From contig JAPLKR010000024.1 of assembly GCA_026387965.1 (NCBI GenBank), positions 1-9,475 on the forward strand: DNA of 9,475 nucleotides. Reading direction: 5' to 3'. Positions 1-6,482 of this stretch are shown here, piece after piece. Source of the DNA: Fusobacteriota bacterium (GTDB lineage: Bacteria > Fusobacteriota > Fusobacteriia > JAPLKR01). Within the stretch, counting starts at the first letter, position 1. Every line of letters starts with the position of its first letter. The notes under the pieces are model-generated. The model had not been told where the DNA came from, did not search any database, and saw nothing but the letters and a program-made list of their open reading frames with translations. A program made the position numbers and the translations under genes.

Positions 1-1
1 A

Positions 2-163
2 AAACAAGAGATGTATTATGGCAATAAATTCAACACATTTGATGAATTGAATTCTGCCATTAGAGAGTACATAGATTATTACAATAATAAACGGATTAAA
101 ATAAAATTGGCTGGAATGTCTCCAGTTCAATTCCGGATTCATTCCAGCCAATCGGCTGCTTAA
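2..163 (+). CDS. IS3-family transposase OrfB, C-terminal fragment (partial)
   Basis: This is the C-terminal end of a DDE transposase (integrase catalytic domain, rve-type) that catalyses strand transfer of an IS3-family element. The frame starting at base 2 reads KQEMYYGNKF, then a region with EYIDYYNNKRIK and GMSPVQFR, and stops at TAA 161-163. The E-Y-I-x-Y-Y-N-x-x-R-I-K and S-P-x-Q-(Y/F)-R pattern is the hallmark of the IS150/IS3 OrfB C-terminus. The catalytic D, D and E residues would lie upstream of the window. The fragment is open throughout, so this copy may still be intact. Its C-terminus differs clearly from that of the second IS remnant at 5909-6504, so they are different elements that share a terminus. 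Confidence 0.85.
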   Translation, partial: KQEMYYGNKFNTFDELNSAIREYIDYYNNKRIKIKLAGMSPVQFRIHSSQSAA

Positions 164-172
164 TTTTTTACT

Positions 173-194
173 CTAACTTTTGGGGGTCAGTACA
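173..194 (+). repeat. right terminal inverted repeat of IS3-family element
   Basis: Twenty-two bases, CTAACTTTTGGGGGTC followed by AGTACA, form the outer end of the upstream transposase gene. The sequence recurs at 6483-6504 with A changed to G at one position. Confidence 0.75.
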
Positions 195-231
195 ATTTTC
201 ATTGTCCTCTTTTAATTTTTATGCTTAATTA

Positions 232-474
232 TTATACAATTGCAAAATATAGTTTTTGACATACTCTTTTTGTAAAATAATATATTAGCGGTTTGTTTCT
301 TAAAAAACACTCTATTTCAACAAAGTCAAATTGCTCACAATATTTATTAGTATCCAGTTCAAAGGAAACTTCCAATTGAACGTTGCCTTTTATGTTCATC
401 TCAATTTTTGGTTCAAGACCATGTGTGCTAAAACTTTGTTGAAGGGCATTTTCAAATTCTTTTTGTATTGACAT
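232..474 (-). CDS. small hypothetical protein, 80 aa
   Basis: I do not recognise the family. The start is set by a near-perfect ribosome binding site, AAGGAGG, at 480-486 (minus strand), five bases before the ATG at 472-474. A longer reading from the ATG at 499-501 would put this Shine-Dalgarno inside the gene and is unlikely. The protein begins MSIQKEFENALQQSF. The first 20 or so residues look helical and are followed by alternating hydrophobic residues suggestive of beta strands (residues 25-45). It has no signal peptide or clear membrane span. The C-terminus is basic and aromatic (KRVCQKLYFAIV). It stands alone between the IS end and the 595-1179 gene, with no visible terminator after it. 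The strong RBS argues that it is or was translated; the function is unknown. Confidence 0.6.
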   Translation of the reverse strand: MSIQKEFENALQQSFSTHGLEPKIEMNIKGNVQLEVSFELDTNKYCEQFDFVEIECFLRNKPLIYYFTKRVCQKLYFAIV

Positions 475-479
475 AGCTG

Positions 480-486
480 CCTCCTT
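480..486 (-). promoter_or_regulatory. Shine-Dalgarno site that fixes the start of the 80-aa gene
   Basis: On the minus strand AAGGAGG is followed by five bases (CAGCT) and ATG at 472-474. It selects the internal Met over the upstream in-frame ATG at 499-501. Confidence 0.7.
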
Positions 487-594
487 CAAATCTATACTCA
501 TATTTTACACCATAATAACAAATATAGCCAGTTAAATTACACTAATGATTTTTTTGAATATCTCGTGTGAAAATGGATATAATTTGCGCAATTT

Positions 595-651
595 TTAACC
601 GTTGGTAATTCTATACAAACACTCTATTCCTACACCAATTATCACAGTCTA
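595..651 (-). other. in-frame continuation beyond the premature TAG of the 176-aa gene
   Basis: TAG at 649-651 is followed in the same frame by 17 sense codons and a TAA at 595-597. The reading TVIIGVGIECLYRI is hydrophobic and protein-like, unlike the stop-rich frames around it. A CAG- or AAG-to-TAG change would explain it. Confidence 0.4.
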
Positions 652-1179
652 GATCTTATTATTTCCCAGAAATTTCGACCTCCAGTTTACAATCCCTCCA
701 TCTGCAACAAAATCAATTTGATCATTTACAGCTACTCCAATCAAAAATCTAATGCCACTATAATACTCTCCACCACTTTGGCTTTCTGTATCAATCTCTA
801 CCATAATGCTTTTATCAATTTTAGAAACAATTTCTCCGATAGCACGACCAAATGTCGTGTTTAATAGCCAAAAATTAACACTAATTTCACCATTTTTTGC
901 AATTTTTTTGATATATCCAGTTAATAGACTAATCTGTGTATAGATCTCCTCTTCTAGAAACTTCTTACTTTTTCCTAATGCCACAATATGAGCTAACTTA
1001 AAATGTTGTGGCGGCTTTTCACAATAAAATTTTTGCGTTCTTAGCACTCTATGAAGTGTATAAGCACTCTCTTCTTTTTCTTTTTCAATGGAATTTTTAT
1101 ACCGGTTAACTAAGTGAAGTGTTAAAACATTGGTTGCATCTGATACCACTTCACACCCTCTAAGTGCAGAGAGCACCAT
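649..1179 (-). CDS. hypothetical protein, 176 aa, probably C-terminally truncated by a nonsense codon
   Basis: This open frame has no function I can name. It is soluble-looking, with no signal peptide or membrane span. A basic helical N-terminal part (to about residue 95) is followed by a beta-rich C-terminal part containing GGEYYSGIRF and DFVADGGIVNW. The ATG at 1177-1179 has no clear Shine-Dalgarno; an AGAGGG stretch precedes a GTG at codon 11, so the start is uncertain. The frame ends at TAG (649-651) right after LGNNKI. In the same frame, 17 more codons follow up to TAA at 595-597, reading TVIIGVGIECLYRI. That string looks like a natural continuation of this fold. I recall Bacillota hypothetical proteins ending in a similar N-K-K-E-R-L-x-I-S-G-x-G pattern, but this is from memory. 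The gene is therefore likely decayed or shortened. It follows the rarA terminator and must have its own promoter, which I could not identify. Confidence 0.5.
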   Translation of the reverse strand: MVLSALRGCEVVSDATNVLTLHLVNRYKNSIEKEKEESAYTLHRVLRTQKFYCEKPPQHFKLAHIVALGKSKKFLEEEIYTQISLLTGYIKKIAKNGEISVNFWLLNTTFGRAIGEIVSKIDKSIMVEIDTESQSGGEYYSGIRFLIGVAVNDQIDFVADGGIVNWRSKFLGNNKI

Positions 1180-1383
1180 ATTTTAATATATTTTCGCCAT
1201 TTTCGAACAGTTTTCCAAGGGAAAAACGGGAGATATTTCAATCGATTCATAGCACTCTGGCATGTTAATGTAAAAATGTTTCTAATTGATTAAGATTTTT
1301 TAGAAATCTCACAGATTTAAAATAGTACGTTAGTTTCTAATTTTTCTTAAAGTTCAAATAGACTTCTACTCTCTACTTTTTTT
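1180..1383. other. AT-rich intergenic spacer
   Basis: The spacer lies between the rarA terminator and the 595-1179 gene. It holds no RNA gene or repeat that I can support. On the minus strand a short open stretch starting ATG at about 1250 is rich in Trp, Lys and Phe and overlaps the start of the 176-aa gene in another frame; I see no evidence it is coding. Confidence 0.5.
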
Positions 1384-1417
1384 GAAAAACAAGGCAAAAG
1401 CATAGATGTGCTTCTGC
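1384..1417 (-). terminator. Rho-independent terminator after rarA
   Basis: On the minus strand, GCAGAAGCA pairs with TGCTTTTGC across a six-base loop (9 bp including one G-U; stem 1394-1417). CTTG then TTTTT follow. It begins about 28 bases after the rarA stop codon and has the right orientation to end the rarA transcript. Confidence 0.7.
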
Positions 1418-1444
1418 TCAGTGAAATATCTTCTGATAATTTTA

Positions 1445-2713
1445 TCATCTCTCGTTCCCTTTTATCTTATCCCAATAACTTTTCACTGCTTGTTCAAATT
1501 TATTTTCACCCTCGACATAATATTTCTTTCCAACTAAATTTCCCGGAAGATACTCTTGCTCTACCCAGTGATTTGGAAAAATATGGGGATACTTATACTC
1601 CCCATAACCTAATTTACTTGCCCCTGAATAATGCGCATCTCTAATATGTACCGGAACTTCACCAACACGTTCTCCTTGAATATCTCTCATCGCCGCTTCA
1701 ATAGCCATACAAGCAGAGTGGGATTTTGGTGCCGTGGCAAGTAGGAGTACCGCTTGTGAAAGGGGAAGCTTAGCTTCAGGAAAACCTAGTTGTAAAGCAC
1801 TATCGCAACACGATTTAACAATAGAAATAGCTGTCGGATAGGCGAGTCCAATATCTTCAGCTGAAATCACCAAAAGTCGTCTAATAATTGAAGTTAAATC
1901 CCCCACTACAACAAGCCGCGCAAGATAGTGTATGGCAGCATCAGCATCACTCCCCCTTATTGATTTTTGAAAAGCGCTGAGTAGGTCATAATGCTCATTT
2001 CCTGAAATATCATAATTTACAACTTTATTTTGCCCTAGATTTGAAAGTACTTCACTACTATACTCTATCGTATTATTCATTTTTTGATGTTCATAAATAA
2101 TCTCTACTAGATTAATCGCTTGTCTTACATCGCCATTTGACAACTGAGCTATTTTTTCCACACAGGCTTTTTCAACTTTATAGTCTCTTGAAAAATCTTC
2201 TTTCTTGATAAATTCTATTGCCCGATAAATGGATTTTTCAATTTCTTTTTCTGATACAGGTTTAAATTCAAATATCACACTTCTACTTAAAATTGCTTTA
2301 TATACATAAAAATAGGGGTTTTCAGTCGTACTTGCAATGAGTGTAATCTTCCCATTTTCCATATATTCAAGAAGCGCTTGCTGCTGTTTTTTATTAAAAT
2401 TTTGAATCTCATCTAAATAGAGTAGCACGCCATTCGTGTGCATTAAATCGTTTAATTTTTCTGTAATCTCTTTAATATCTGAAAGCGTAGCGTTAGTCGC
2501 ATTTAGTTTGTAGAGTTTTCTATTAGTTTGTTCTGCAATAATATTGGCTAGAGTTGTTTTTCCAACACCTGGTGGTCCAAAAAAAATCATATTGTAGATA
2601 CCTTTAGATTCAATCATTTTCGTAAGAAAACTTTTTTTTCCTAGAAGATGTTCCTGCCCAATAACTTCATCGAGTGATTTTGGTCTTATACGTTCCGCGA
2701 GGGGTATTTTCAT
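1445..2713 (-). CDS. rarA: replication-associated recombination protein A (RarA/MgsA), AAA+ ATPase
   Basis: RarA is a cytoplasmic tetrameric AAA+ ATPase related to clamp loaders. It acts at stalled replication forks and gaps together with SSB. With the first possible codon at 2722 counted as residue 1, Walker A is GPPGVGKTT (49-57), Walker B is LLYLDEIQ (100-107), sensor 1 lies in IASTTENP (129-136) and an arginine finger in LSRSVIFEF (145-153). Sensor 2 sits in GDVRQAIN, and the C-terminal MgsA-type domain includes AEDIGLAYP and GYGEYKYPH. The length is normal for the free-standing Bacillota type; it lacks the C-terminal methyltransferase fusion seen in some spirochaetes. I prefer the ATG at 2711-2713 (422 aa): the sequence GGAG lies eight bases before it, whereas the upstream GTG at 2720-2722 overlaps that site. 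It appears monocistronic, with a terminator at 1384-1417 and an unusual hairpin in its 5' leader. All key residues are present, so it should be functional. Confidence 0.95.
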   Translation of the reverse strand: MKIPLAERIRPKSLDEVIGQEHLLGKKSFLTKMIESKGIYNMIFFGPPGVGKTTLANIIAEQTNRKLYKLNATNATLSDIKEITEKLNDLMHTNGVLLYLDEIQNFNKKQQQALLEYMENGKITLIASTTENPYFYVYKAILSRSVIFEFKPVSEKEIEKSIYRAIEFIKKEDFSRDYKVEKACVEKIAQLSNGDVRQAINLVEIIYEHQKMNNTIEYSSEVLSNLGQNKVVNYDISGNEHYDLLSAFQKSIRGSDADAAIHYLARLVVVGDLTSIIRRLLVISAEDIGLAYPTAISIVKSCCDSALQLGFPEAKLPLSQAVLLLATAPKSHSACMAIEAAMRDIQGERVGEVPVHIRDAHYSGASKLGYGEYKYPHIFPNHWVEQEYLPGNLVGKKYYVEGENKFEQAVKSYWDKIKGNER

Positions 2714-2721
2714 ATTGTGCA

Positions 2722-2725
2722 CTCC
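2722..2725 (-). promoter_or_regulatory. Shine-Dalgarno site that sets the rarA start
   Basis: GGAG on the minus strand lies eight bases before ATG 2711-2713. It overlaps the alternative GTG codon (2720-2722), which therefore cannot use it. Confidence 0.6.
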
Positions 2726-2756
2726 TACATTATTAGTTTAATTGTGTGCTGTCGTT

Positions 2757-2813
2757 CCAAGAATCACCACATTATCATAATAGAATTTATTATGATAAGG
2801 TGGTGATTCTTGG
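2757..2813. repeat. large near-perfect inverted repeat (hairpin) in the rarA leader
   Basis: The left arm at 2757-2782 and right arm at 2788-2813 are 26 bases each, with one mismatch, around a five-base loop GAATT. The outer part of the arms is CCAAGAATCACCAC and its complement. No T-run follows in either direction, so it is not a typical Rho-independent terminator. It sits 43 bases before the rarA ATG and just downstream of a possible -10 box. It could be an operator, a 5' mRNA-stabilising stem, or a small palindromic mobile repeat. Confidence 0.8.
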
Positions 2814-3143
2814 TTAGTATAATTTTAGTTTACATATATAACTTAATCGGTTAAATTATTTTATCCATCAAACACAATTTTGTGCATAGTTAGTTATAAT
2901 AAAACAACTTCACTTCCGACGTTCTGTGCGACATATTATAATCGTCGATTAGTTTAATAATTTATTTTTATAAAGGAAAGGCACAATAAAAAATAAACGA
3001 TTTTATAAGACGAACACACTCTTCATTTGCCTTGTTCATTAGTGATGGTATGAACTCAGTGACATTCACTATGCAATGCGCGCCATCACCAAGTTTTTTG
3101 AGATAGCAATATAGTAATTCAAAAAATCTTTCATACAATATTT
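2814..3143. other. long spacer without a supported gene
   Basis: This 330-base stretch separates rarA from the lipoprotein terminator. It holds two weak signals only. One is a minus-strand open frame of 56 codons (2968-3138) that would need a TTG start and has no ribosome binding site. The other is a nested pair of short stems at 3042-3089 (7 bp GTGATGG/CCATCAC enclosing 5 bp AGTGA/TCACT) followed by six T. Neither is strong enough to name. Confidence 0.4.
2816..2821 (-). promoter_or_regulatory. possible -10 box for rarA
   Basis: On the minus strand TATACT lies just upstream of the hairpin. A start about seven bases downstream would place the hairpin at the extreme 5' end of the rarA transcript. 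No good -35 box is seen 17 bases upstream, so the call is weak. Confidence 0.3.
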
Positions 3144-3178
3144 AAAAGATCTAGACAAATAAGCGGTCTAGATCTTTT
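3144..3178. terminator. bidirectional-type terminator hairpin after the lipoprotein gene
   Basis: AAAAGATCTAGAC (3144-3156) and GTCTAGATCTTTT (3166-3178) form a 13-bp perfect stem with a nine-base loop. The stem is flanked by A- and T-runs, so it could work in both directions. It starts four bases beyond the lipoprotein stop codon and most likely ends the central minus-strand operon. Confidence 0.75.
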
Positions 3179-3182
3179 TGTA

Positions 3183-4154
3183 TTAATTTAATCGCGTTCC
3201 ATTAAATAGAACAACTGATTGTTGATACACCATATCCTTCGTCATCAAATATCCTTGATATTTTGTTACAATTGGGTTAACTATATAGTATTCATATACA
3301 TTGCTTCCTACCGTTACATGGAAATACACCCCTCCATAATCACCATAAGTAAGTAATGTTTGAACTGCTGCAAACGAATTAATCAATCCATTTTCAAGTA
3401 TTGCTTGTGCGTCTGTAGAGGGATTATCACTTTGCTCCATTGAATAAGTCATAGCAACACTTATTAGATTGGTTCCATTAAACCTTAACTGTCCAATTCC
3501 ACTTGGTACGATTTGACCTTTATTTTTCTTCACAGAATTATAAAGAACGTTGATCCTATTAATTTGAACAGCTGAAAGGGCTACAGCACCTCCGCTAACT
3601 GTTGAGCTTCCTGAAGAGATAAGTGACGATGCATTCATTAATTTTACAACTAAAATAGGATTTTCGTTTGCTGTTACTTCCACAACTTGAGGATAATATC
3701 CTGGTTTTGAGATCGTTAGATTAACAACACTTTTATTTCCTAAAAAATTAATTGTGTAATACATTCCATCATAGCTAAAGTTTTTTATCGTATCAATGGT
3801 TGTCGCATCTAAATTACACGCAACTTGTCCTGTAGCATTTGTTGTTAAATTCACTTGCACCGTTGATCGTAGTACCCAAGGAGTGGCTTCCATTGTAATT
3901 ATCTGTTGCCCCATAGCTTGCTGAATTGTTCCATATTGGTACGTTAAATAGCTCGTATTGTACGCTTTTACGGTTCCACTAATATTTGCATTATCTAATG
4001 TATTACCTTTCATATCTTCAACAACAATTTGTTGTATGTTCTTCGCTCTACTTGCAACCGTAGTCGGTTGCCCTCCAACAAGTGGCGTATTCGAACATCC
4101 AAACAACGTGATTAATATCAATCCAGCAATAATAACAATAATAATTTTTTTCAA
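3183..4154 (-). CDS. putative membrane lipoprotein, 323 aa, function unknown
   Basis: The N-terminus has two lysines, a hydrophobic stretch (residues 4-19) and the lipobox LFGC with Cys20. It is thus a type II signal peptide, predicting a lipid anchor on the outer face of the cytoplasmic membrane. The mature part is Thr-, Ser-, Asn- and Val-rich and looks all-beta. Residues about 35-173 resemble an Ig-like or carboxypeptidase-regulatory-type sandwich, with ISKPGYYPQVVEV (148-160) as its most typical strand. A Ser/Gly linker (175-189) leads to a second domain (190-323) rich in Tyr near the end. The start is TTG at 4152-4154, four bases after a perfect AGGAGG (4159-4164); there is no nearby ATG in frame. 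It is the third gene of the metallophosphoesterase/ParB-like operon and the only one still open. It may bind a ligand or surface partner; I cannot name the family. Confidence 0.85.
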   Translation of the reverse strand: MKKIIIVIIAGLILITLFGCSNTPLVGGQPTTVASRAKNIQQIVVEDMKGNTLDNANISGTVKAYNTSYLTYQYGTIQQAMGQQIITMEATPWVLRSTVQVNLTTNATGQVACNLDATTIDTIKNFSYDGMYYTINFLGNKSVVNLTISKPGYYPQVVEVTANENPILVVKLMNASSLISSGSSTVSGGAVALSAVQINRINVLYNSVKKNKGQIVPSGIGQLRFNGTNLISVAMTYSMEQSDNPSTDAQAILENGLINSFAAVQTLLTYGDYGGVYFHVTVGSNVYEYYIVNPIVTKYQGYLMTKDMVYQQSVVLFNGTRLN

Positions 4155-4205
4155 CTTTCCTCCTAATTATTTTGTAATTTTACTAAGTAGCTTTTCGTTT
4201 TTTTT

Positions 4206-5119
4206 TTATAAGTCTTCTAATAGGTCTAATACTTCAACTGTGTCATCAATCGTTGGAATTTCACCTTTTTCAACTTCACTAATTTTTCACTATAATCCAC
4301 AGCAGCCTCTTTTATATCAATCTCTGGGTCATCTTGCTCTTTCTTCGGATTATCCCAAGTTTAATCGCATAAAGGTGGAATCTCCTTAAGTTTTATCGTG
4401 AATATTAGCCAGTATATCACTCTCTTGAACTGCTTCAATAATCAGTAAAAATAGATTTTGATACCATGACTGAGTAGCTATTTCGAGTGAACTATTCTCT
4501 TTCAAGGACTCATCCATATAAAAACGATGCTCTAAAATATGAATGATAATTTTTTCATAACAGCCAACTGTACTAAAATTTAAAATGAATGGGTCAATAA
4601 TCTTGCTTTTATCAAACTCTTTAAAGAAGAGGTTTTTTCTCATAAGAAATAACTAGCACTTTCATGTCATTGGTGGCCATCTCTTCAGTCAGTGGAACTT
4701 TAGTATTGAGCTCAACAACTTCTGCATCTACATAAGCCATTCCTTGCGCAGTTGCGACATAAATCCTATAGTTTCCATCTCTTATAAAAAAATAATTTTA
4801 AATTTTATATACAGATATCGGTGGTAAAATTGCATCTGGGTGATAGGCTTTATCAACACTTTGTCAACGATTTTTTAAATAATCATATTTAGGTAAAAAC
4901 CGCTTATTAAAATCTTGAATTCTTTCTTTCCCTCTAATAATTTTGCTTACCAAAATCTCTTTAAGCCCAATATAAGTCTAGTTTTCTGGCTTTAGCATAT
5001 TTCTAACTTGTTCTAGAGAAAGCAATTCATCTCTCTCTTTTTTTTCCAATACTTTTGATTCTCTGTATGAACTCTTTCATTCGAGCTTTTCTAAAATCCT
5101 CTCGACTCTAATTCGACAA
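4206..5119 (-). pseudogene. decayed ParB-like (RDGNHR-motif) regulator gene
   Basis: Joining frames restores a protein of about 300 aa. It starts at TTG 5117-5119, nine bases after AGGAGG (5129-5134), and then reads REDFRKARMKEFIQRI, LLSLEQVRNMLKPEN, IGLKEILVSKI, QDFNKRFLPKYDYLKNR, LPPISVYKI, IRDGNYRIYVATAQGM (RDGNYR at 4765-4782) and VDAEVVELNTKVPL. This order matches a family of ParB/Srx-type nucleotide-binding proteins with a conserved R-D-G-N-H-R motif, common in Chloroflexi and also found in Bacillota. Its biochemical role is unclear. Damage: in-frame TAG 5108-5110, TAG 4978-4980, TGA 4864-4866, TAA 4798-4800 and TAA 4386-4388; plus frameshifts in a GA run near 5030, in an A run near 4635 and in an A run near 4285. 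The last open piece in the middle (4386-4643) is 85 codons. The C-terminal end, IPTIDDTVEVLDLLEDL, stops at TAA 4206-4208. It is dead. Confidence 0.7.
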
Positions 5120-5128
5120 CCAGTTTTG

Positions 5129-5134
5129 CCTCCT
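5129..5134 (-). promoter_or_regulatory. Shine-Dalgarno of the decayed ParB-like gene
   Basis: AGGAGG on the minus strand overlaps the TAG stop (5133-5135) of the upstream metallophosphoesterase. This shows the two genes were translationally close-packed in one operon. Confidence 0.6.
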
Positions 5135-5773
5135 AAAGCTCAATTAATGTAGATTTATATGTGTCAACAACATGTGTTTGAAAGACTTTTGTTCCTCTTG
5201 TCATATTCAAACCATATACATGTGTATGCCCATGAACATGGTATTTATGTAAGTATTTTTCTATAAACATAGTTAAACGTTGACCATACAATGACATGTA
5301 TCTGAAGCATCATGAATCCCTCTTGGGGTGCATGCGTCACCACAATATCCACATATCTTCCATATTTCAATTATTGAATAAAAATTTATACCATTTTCTT
5401 CTAATTTGTTGTTTCATTTCGGCTTCGCTATATTGGTGTGTCTCATCATTATACTTTATACATCCGCCTAGCCCGAACATAATAATACCATCGTGCTTTA
5501 TAAAGCGACCTTCTAATGATTTTAAATGCGAATATTTATGTATAAAATCTTTTTTAATCAATTGATTCTTTCCTTAAAATCTTGATAATATTTTATGTGA
5601 TGATTCCCAAAAACAAAATATACACATTTATTATACGTGTTATACAAATCATCTAAATAATTCAAATCTAAGTCCCCACTTGAAATTATGAACTCTACGT
5701 CTTTTAATTTCTCAATATTTCTAGGTCTAAATAGACGTTGATTTTTGCTATCTGAGATGCACAACATCCCCAT
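5133..5773 (-). pseudogene. decayed metallophosphoesterase (calcineurin-like) gene
   Basis: Three reading frames together rebuild a calcineurin-like phosphoesterase, a dimetal hydrolase of phosphate esters. Frame one (5558-5773) starts MGMLCISDS with Asp8, has SSGDLDLNYL (GD at 33-34) and FVFGNHH (57-60), and stops at 5558-5560. Frame two (5367 to about 5570) has FGLGGCIKYN and HQYSEAEM. Frame three and later shifts carry KYGRYVDIVVTHAP (THAP at 5326-5337), GIHDASDTCH, FIEKYLHKYHVHGHTHVYG (HGHTH at 5220-5234) and end IEL at TAG 5133-5135. The order and spacing match the family fully, so the metal ligands are all still visible. At least four frame changes prevent one continuous protein. The ATG at 5771-5773 follows an AAGGAAAA site. 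It is directly followed by the ParB-like pseudogene, a pairing I recall from Chloroflexi and other bacteria. Confidence 0.85.
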
Positions 5774-5806
5774 TTTTCCTTGTGCTTCCTTTTCCTATAT
5801 ATGTCA

Positions 5807-5815
5807 AGTATATCA
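5807..5815 (-). promoter_or_regulatory. possible extended -10 promoter of the metallophosphoesterase operon
   Basis: On the minus strand TGATATACT (TG, one base, TATACT) is an extended -10 element about 35 bases before the metallophosphoesterase ATG. The -35 region is weak. It could still drive the intact lipoprotein gene at the end of the operon. Confidence 0.35.
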
Positions 5816-5908
5816 TATCTTTTCTAAGATTAAAAGTTTTTTATTCTAATTTTCATAGTGGAAAGCTCTACTAATTTAAGCTACATGCAGTAAAGTAGGT
5901 ATAAGAAC

Positions 5909-5989
5909 ATGGAAAAAAAACGGAGTCAAATAACTCGAGAGTTCGATGTGAGTAAAGTGTCATTAAGTAGTTGGAAATATTACGTATAA
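5909..5989 (+). pseudogene. IS3-family OrfA (helix-turn-helix) remnant
   Basis: An ATG at 5909-5911 opens 26 codons with SQITREFDVSKVSLSSW, the usual helix-turn-helix segment near the N-terminus of OrfA (HTH_Tnp_1 type), which binds the IS ends. The frame stops at TAA 5987-5989. The rest of OrfA and the first part of OrfB are missing, so an internal deletion joined this piece to the OrfB catalytic region. Confidence 0.6.
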
Positions 5990-6411
5990 TGCAACTGACG
6001 AAGGTTGGGTATATCTTTCTACTCTGATGGATTTATATACGTGAAGAATCATTGGCTTTGCCATGGATTCACGTATGACCAAAGAATTGACTATAAATAC
6101 TTTAAAGCAAGCATTAGTTCATCTGAAAGAGACTAAAAACTTCATTCATCACTCAGATAGAGGCGTTCAATATTGTTCAAACAATTATCAGAAATTGTTG
6201 AAAGAAAATAAAATCACTTGCAGTATGAGTAGAAAAGGTAAGTGCTATGATAACGCAGTTATTGAATCATTTCATAGCATTTTCAAAAAAACTCGTTTTT
6301 CATGAAAAATATAGAAGCAGACAGCAAGCCATTGATAGTATTAACGAGTATATCCTATATTTCTATAATTCTAATAGAATTCATGGGTCTATTAATGATT
6401 GCACATAGATT
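5985..6411 (+). pseudogene. IS3-family transposase OrfB remnant (DDE domain, broken)
   Basis: The frame from 5985 reads ATDEGWVYLSTLMDLYT, then TGA at 6042-6044 where the family normally has Arg (CGA to TGA would do), then RIIGFAMDSRMTKEL. The second catalytic Asp is in HHSDRGVQY and the Glu in DNAVIESFH. The segment carrying the first catalytic Asp, just before TYI/YNA, has been deleted. A frameshift near 6300 ends the 80-codon open piece (6063-6305). The next frame continues HEKYRSRQQAIDSINEYI and NSNRIHGSIND and stops at TAG about 6409. The enzyme is inactive. Its C-terminus (NRIHGSIND) differs from that of the IS at 1-194 (KRIKIKLAGM), so it comes from another IS3 subgroup. Confidence 0.85.
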
Positions 6412-6482
6412 ATGCTACGAAATCTAGAAAAGTCAGTTAATTTTTTCGGATTTGATGCGTCCACTTTCTTGACACAATACCA

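Larger units (their letters stand above)
1..194 (+). mobile_element. 3' end of an IS3-family insertion sequence (cut by window edge)
   Basis: The stretch contains the last part of an IS3-family transposase, its stop codon and then the right terminal inverted repeat. The repeat at 173-194 ends in GGGGGTCAGTACA, which is the complement of the TGTACTGACCCCC tip typical of IS150-like IS3 elements. The same 22-bp end, with one base changed, occurs at 6483-6504. The left end lies outside the window, so completeness of this copy cannot be judged. No target-site duplication can be tested. Confidence 0.85.

Noticed and set aside
1408-1644. Plus-strand open frame over the 3' end of rarA
   Set aside because: It is antisense to conserved rarA coding sequence, has no RBS and resembles no protein.
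2757-2813. CRISPR repeat or Rho-independent terminator
   Set aside because: There is only one copy with no spacers, and no T-run follows the stem on either strand.
3958-4389. Plus-strand open frame of 143 codons across the lipoprotein start
   Set aside because: It lies opposite the signal peptide and the pseudogene tail; its hydrophobic content is the mirror of those sequences and no RBS is present.
5296-5565. Plus-strand open frame over the metallophosphoesterase remnant
   Set aside because: The minus strand here carries the recognisable GLGG, THAP and HGHTH blocks, so the plus frame is fortuitous.
6042-6044. TGA inside the transposase remnant and the ParB-like gene as possible recoded Trp (Mycoplasma-type code)
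   Set aside because: rarA uses TGA as its stop and TGG for Trp, and the damaged genes also contain TAG and TAA, so decay explains the TGA codons.
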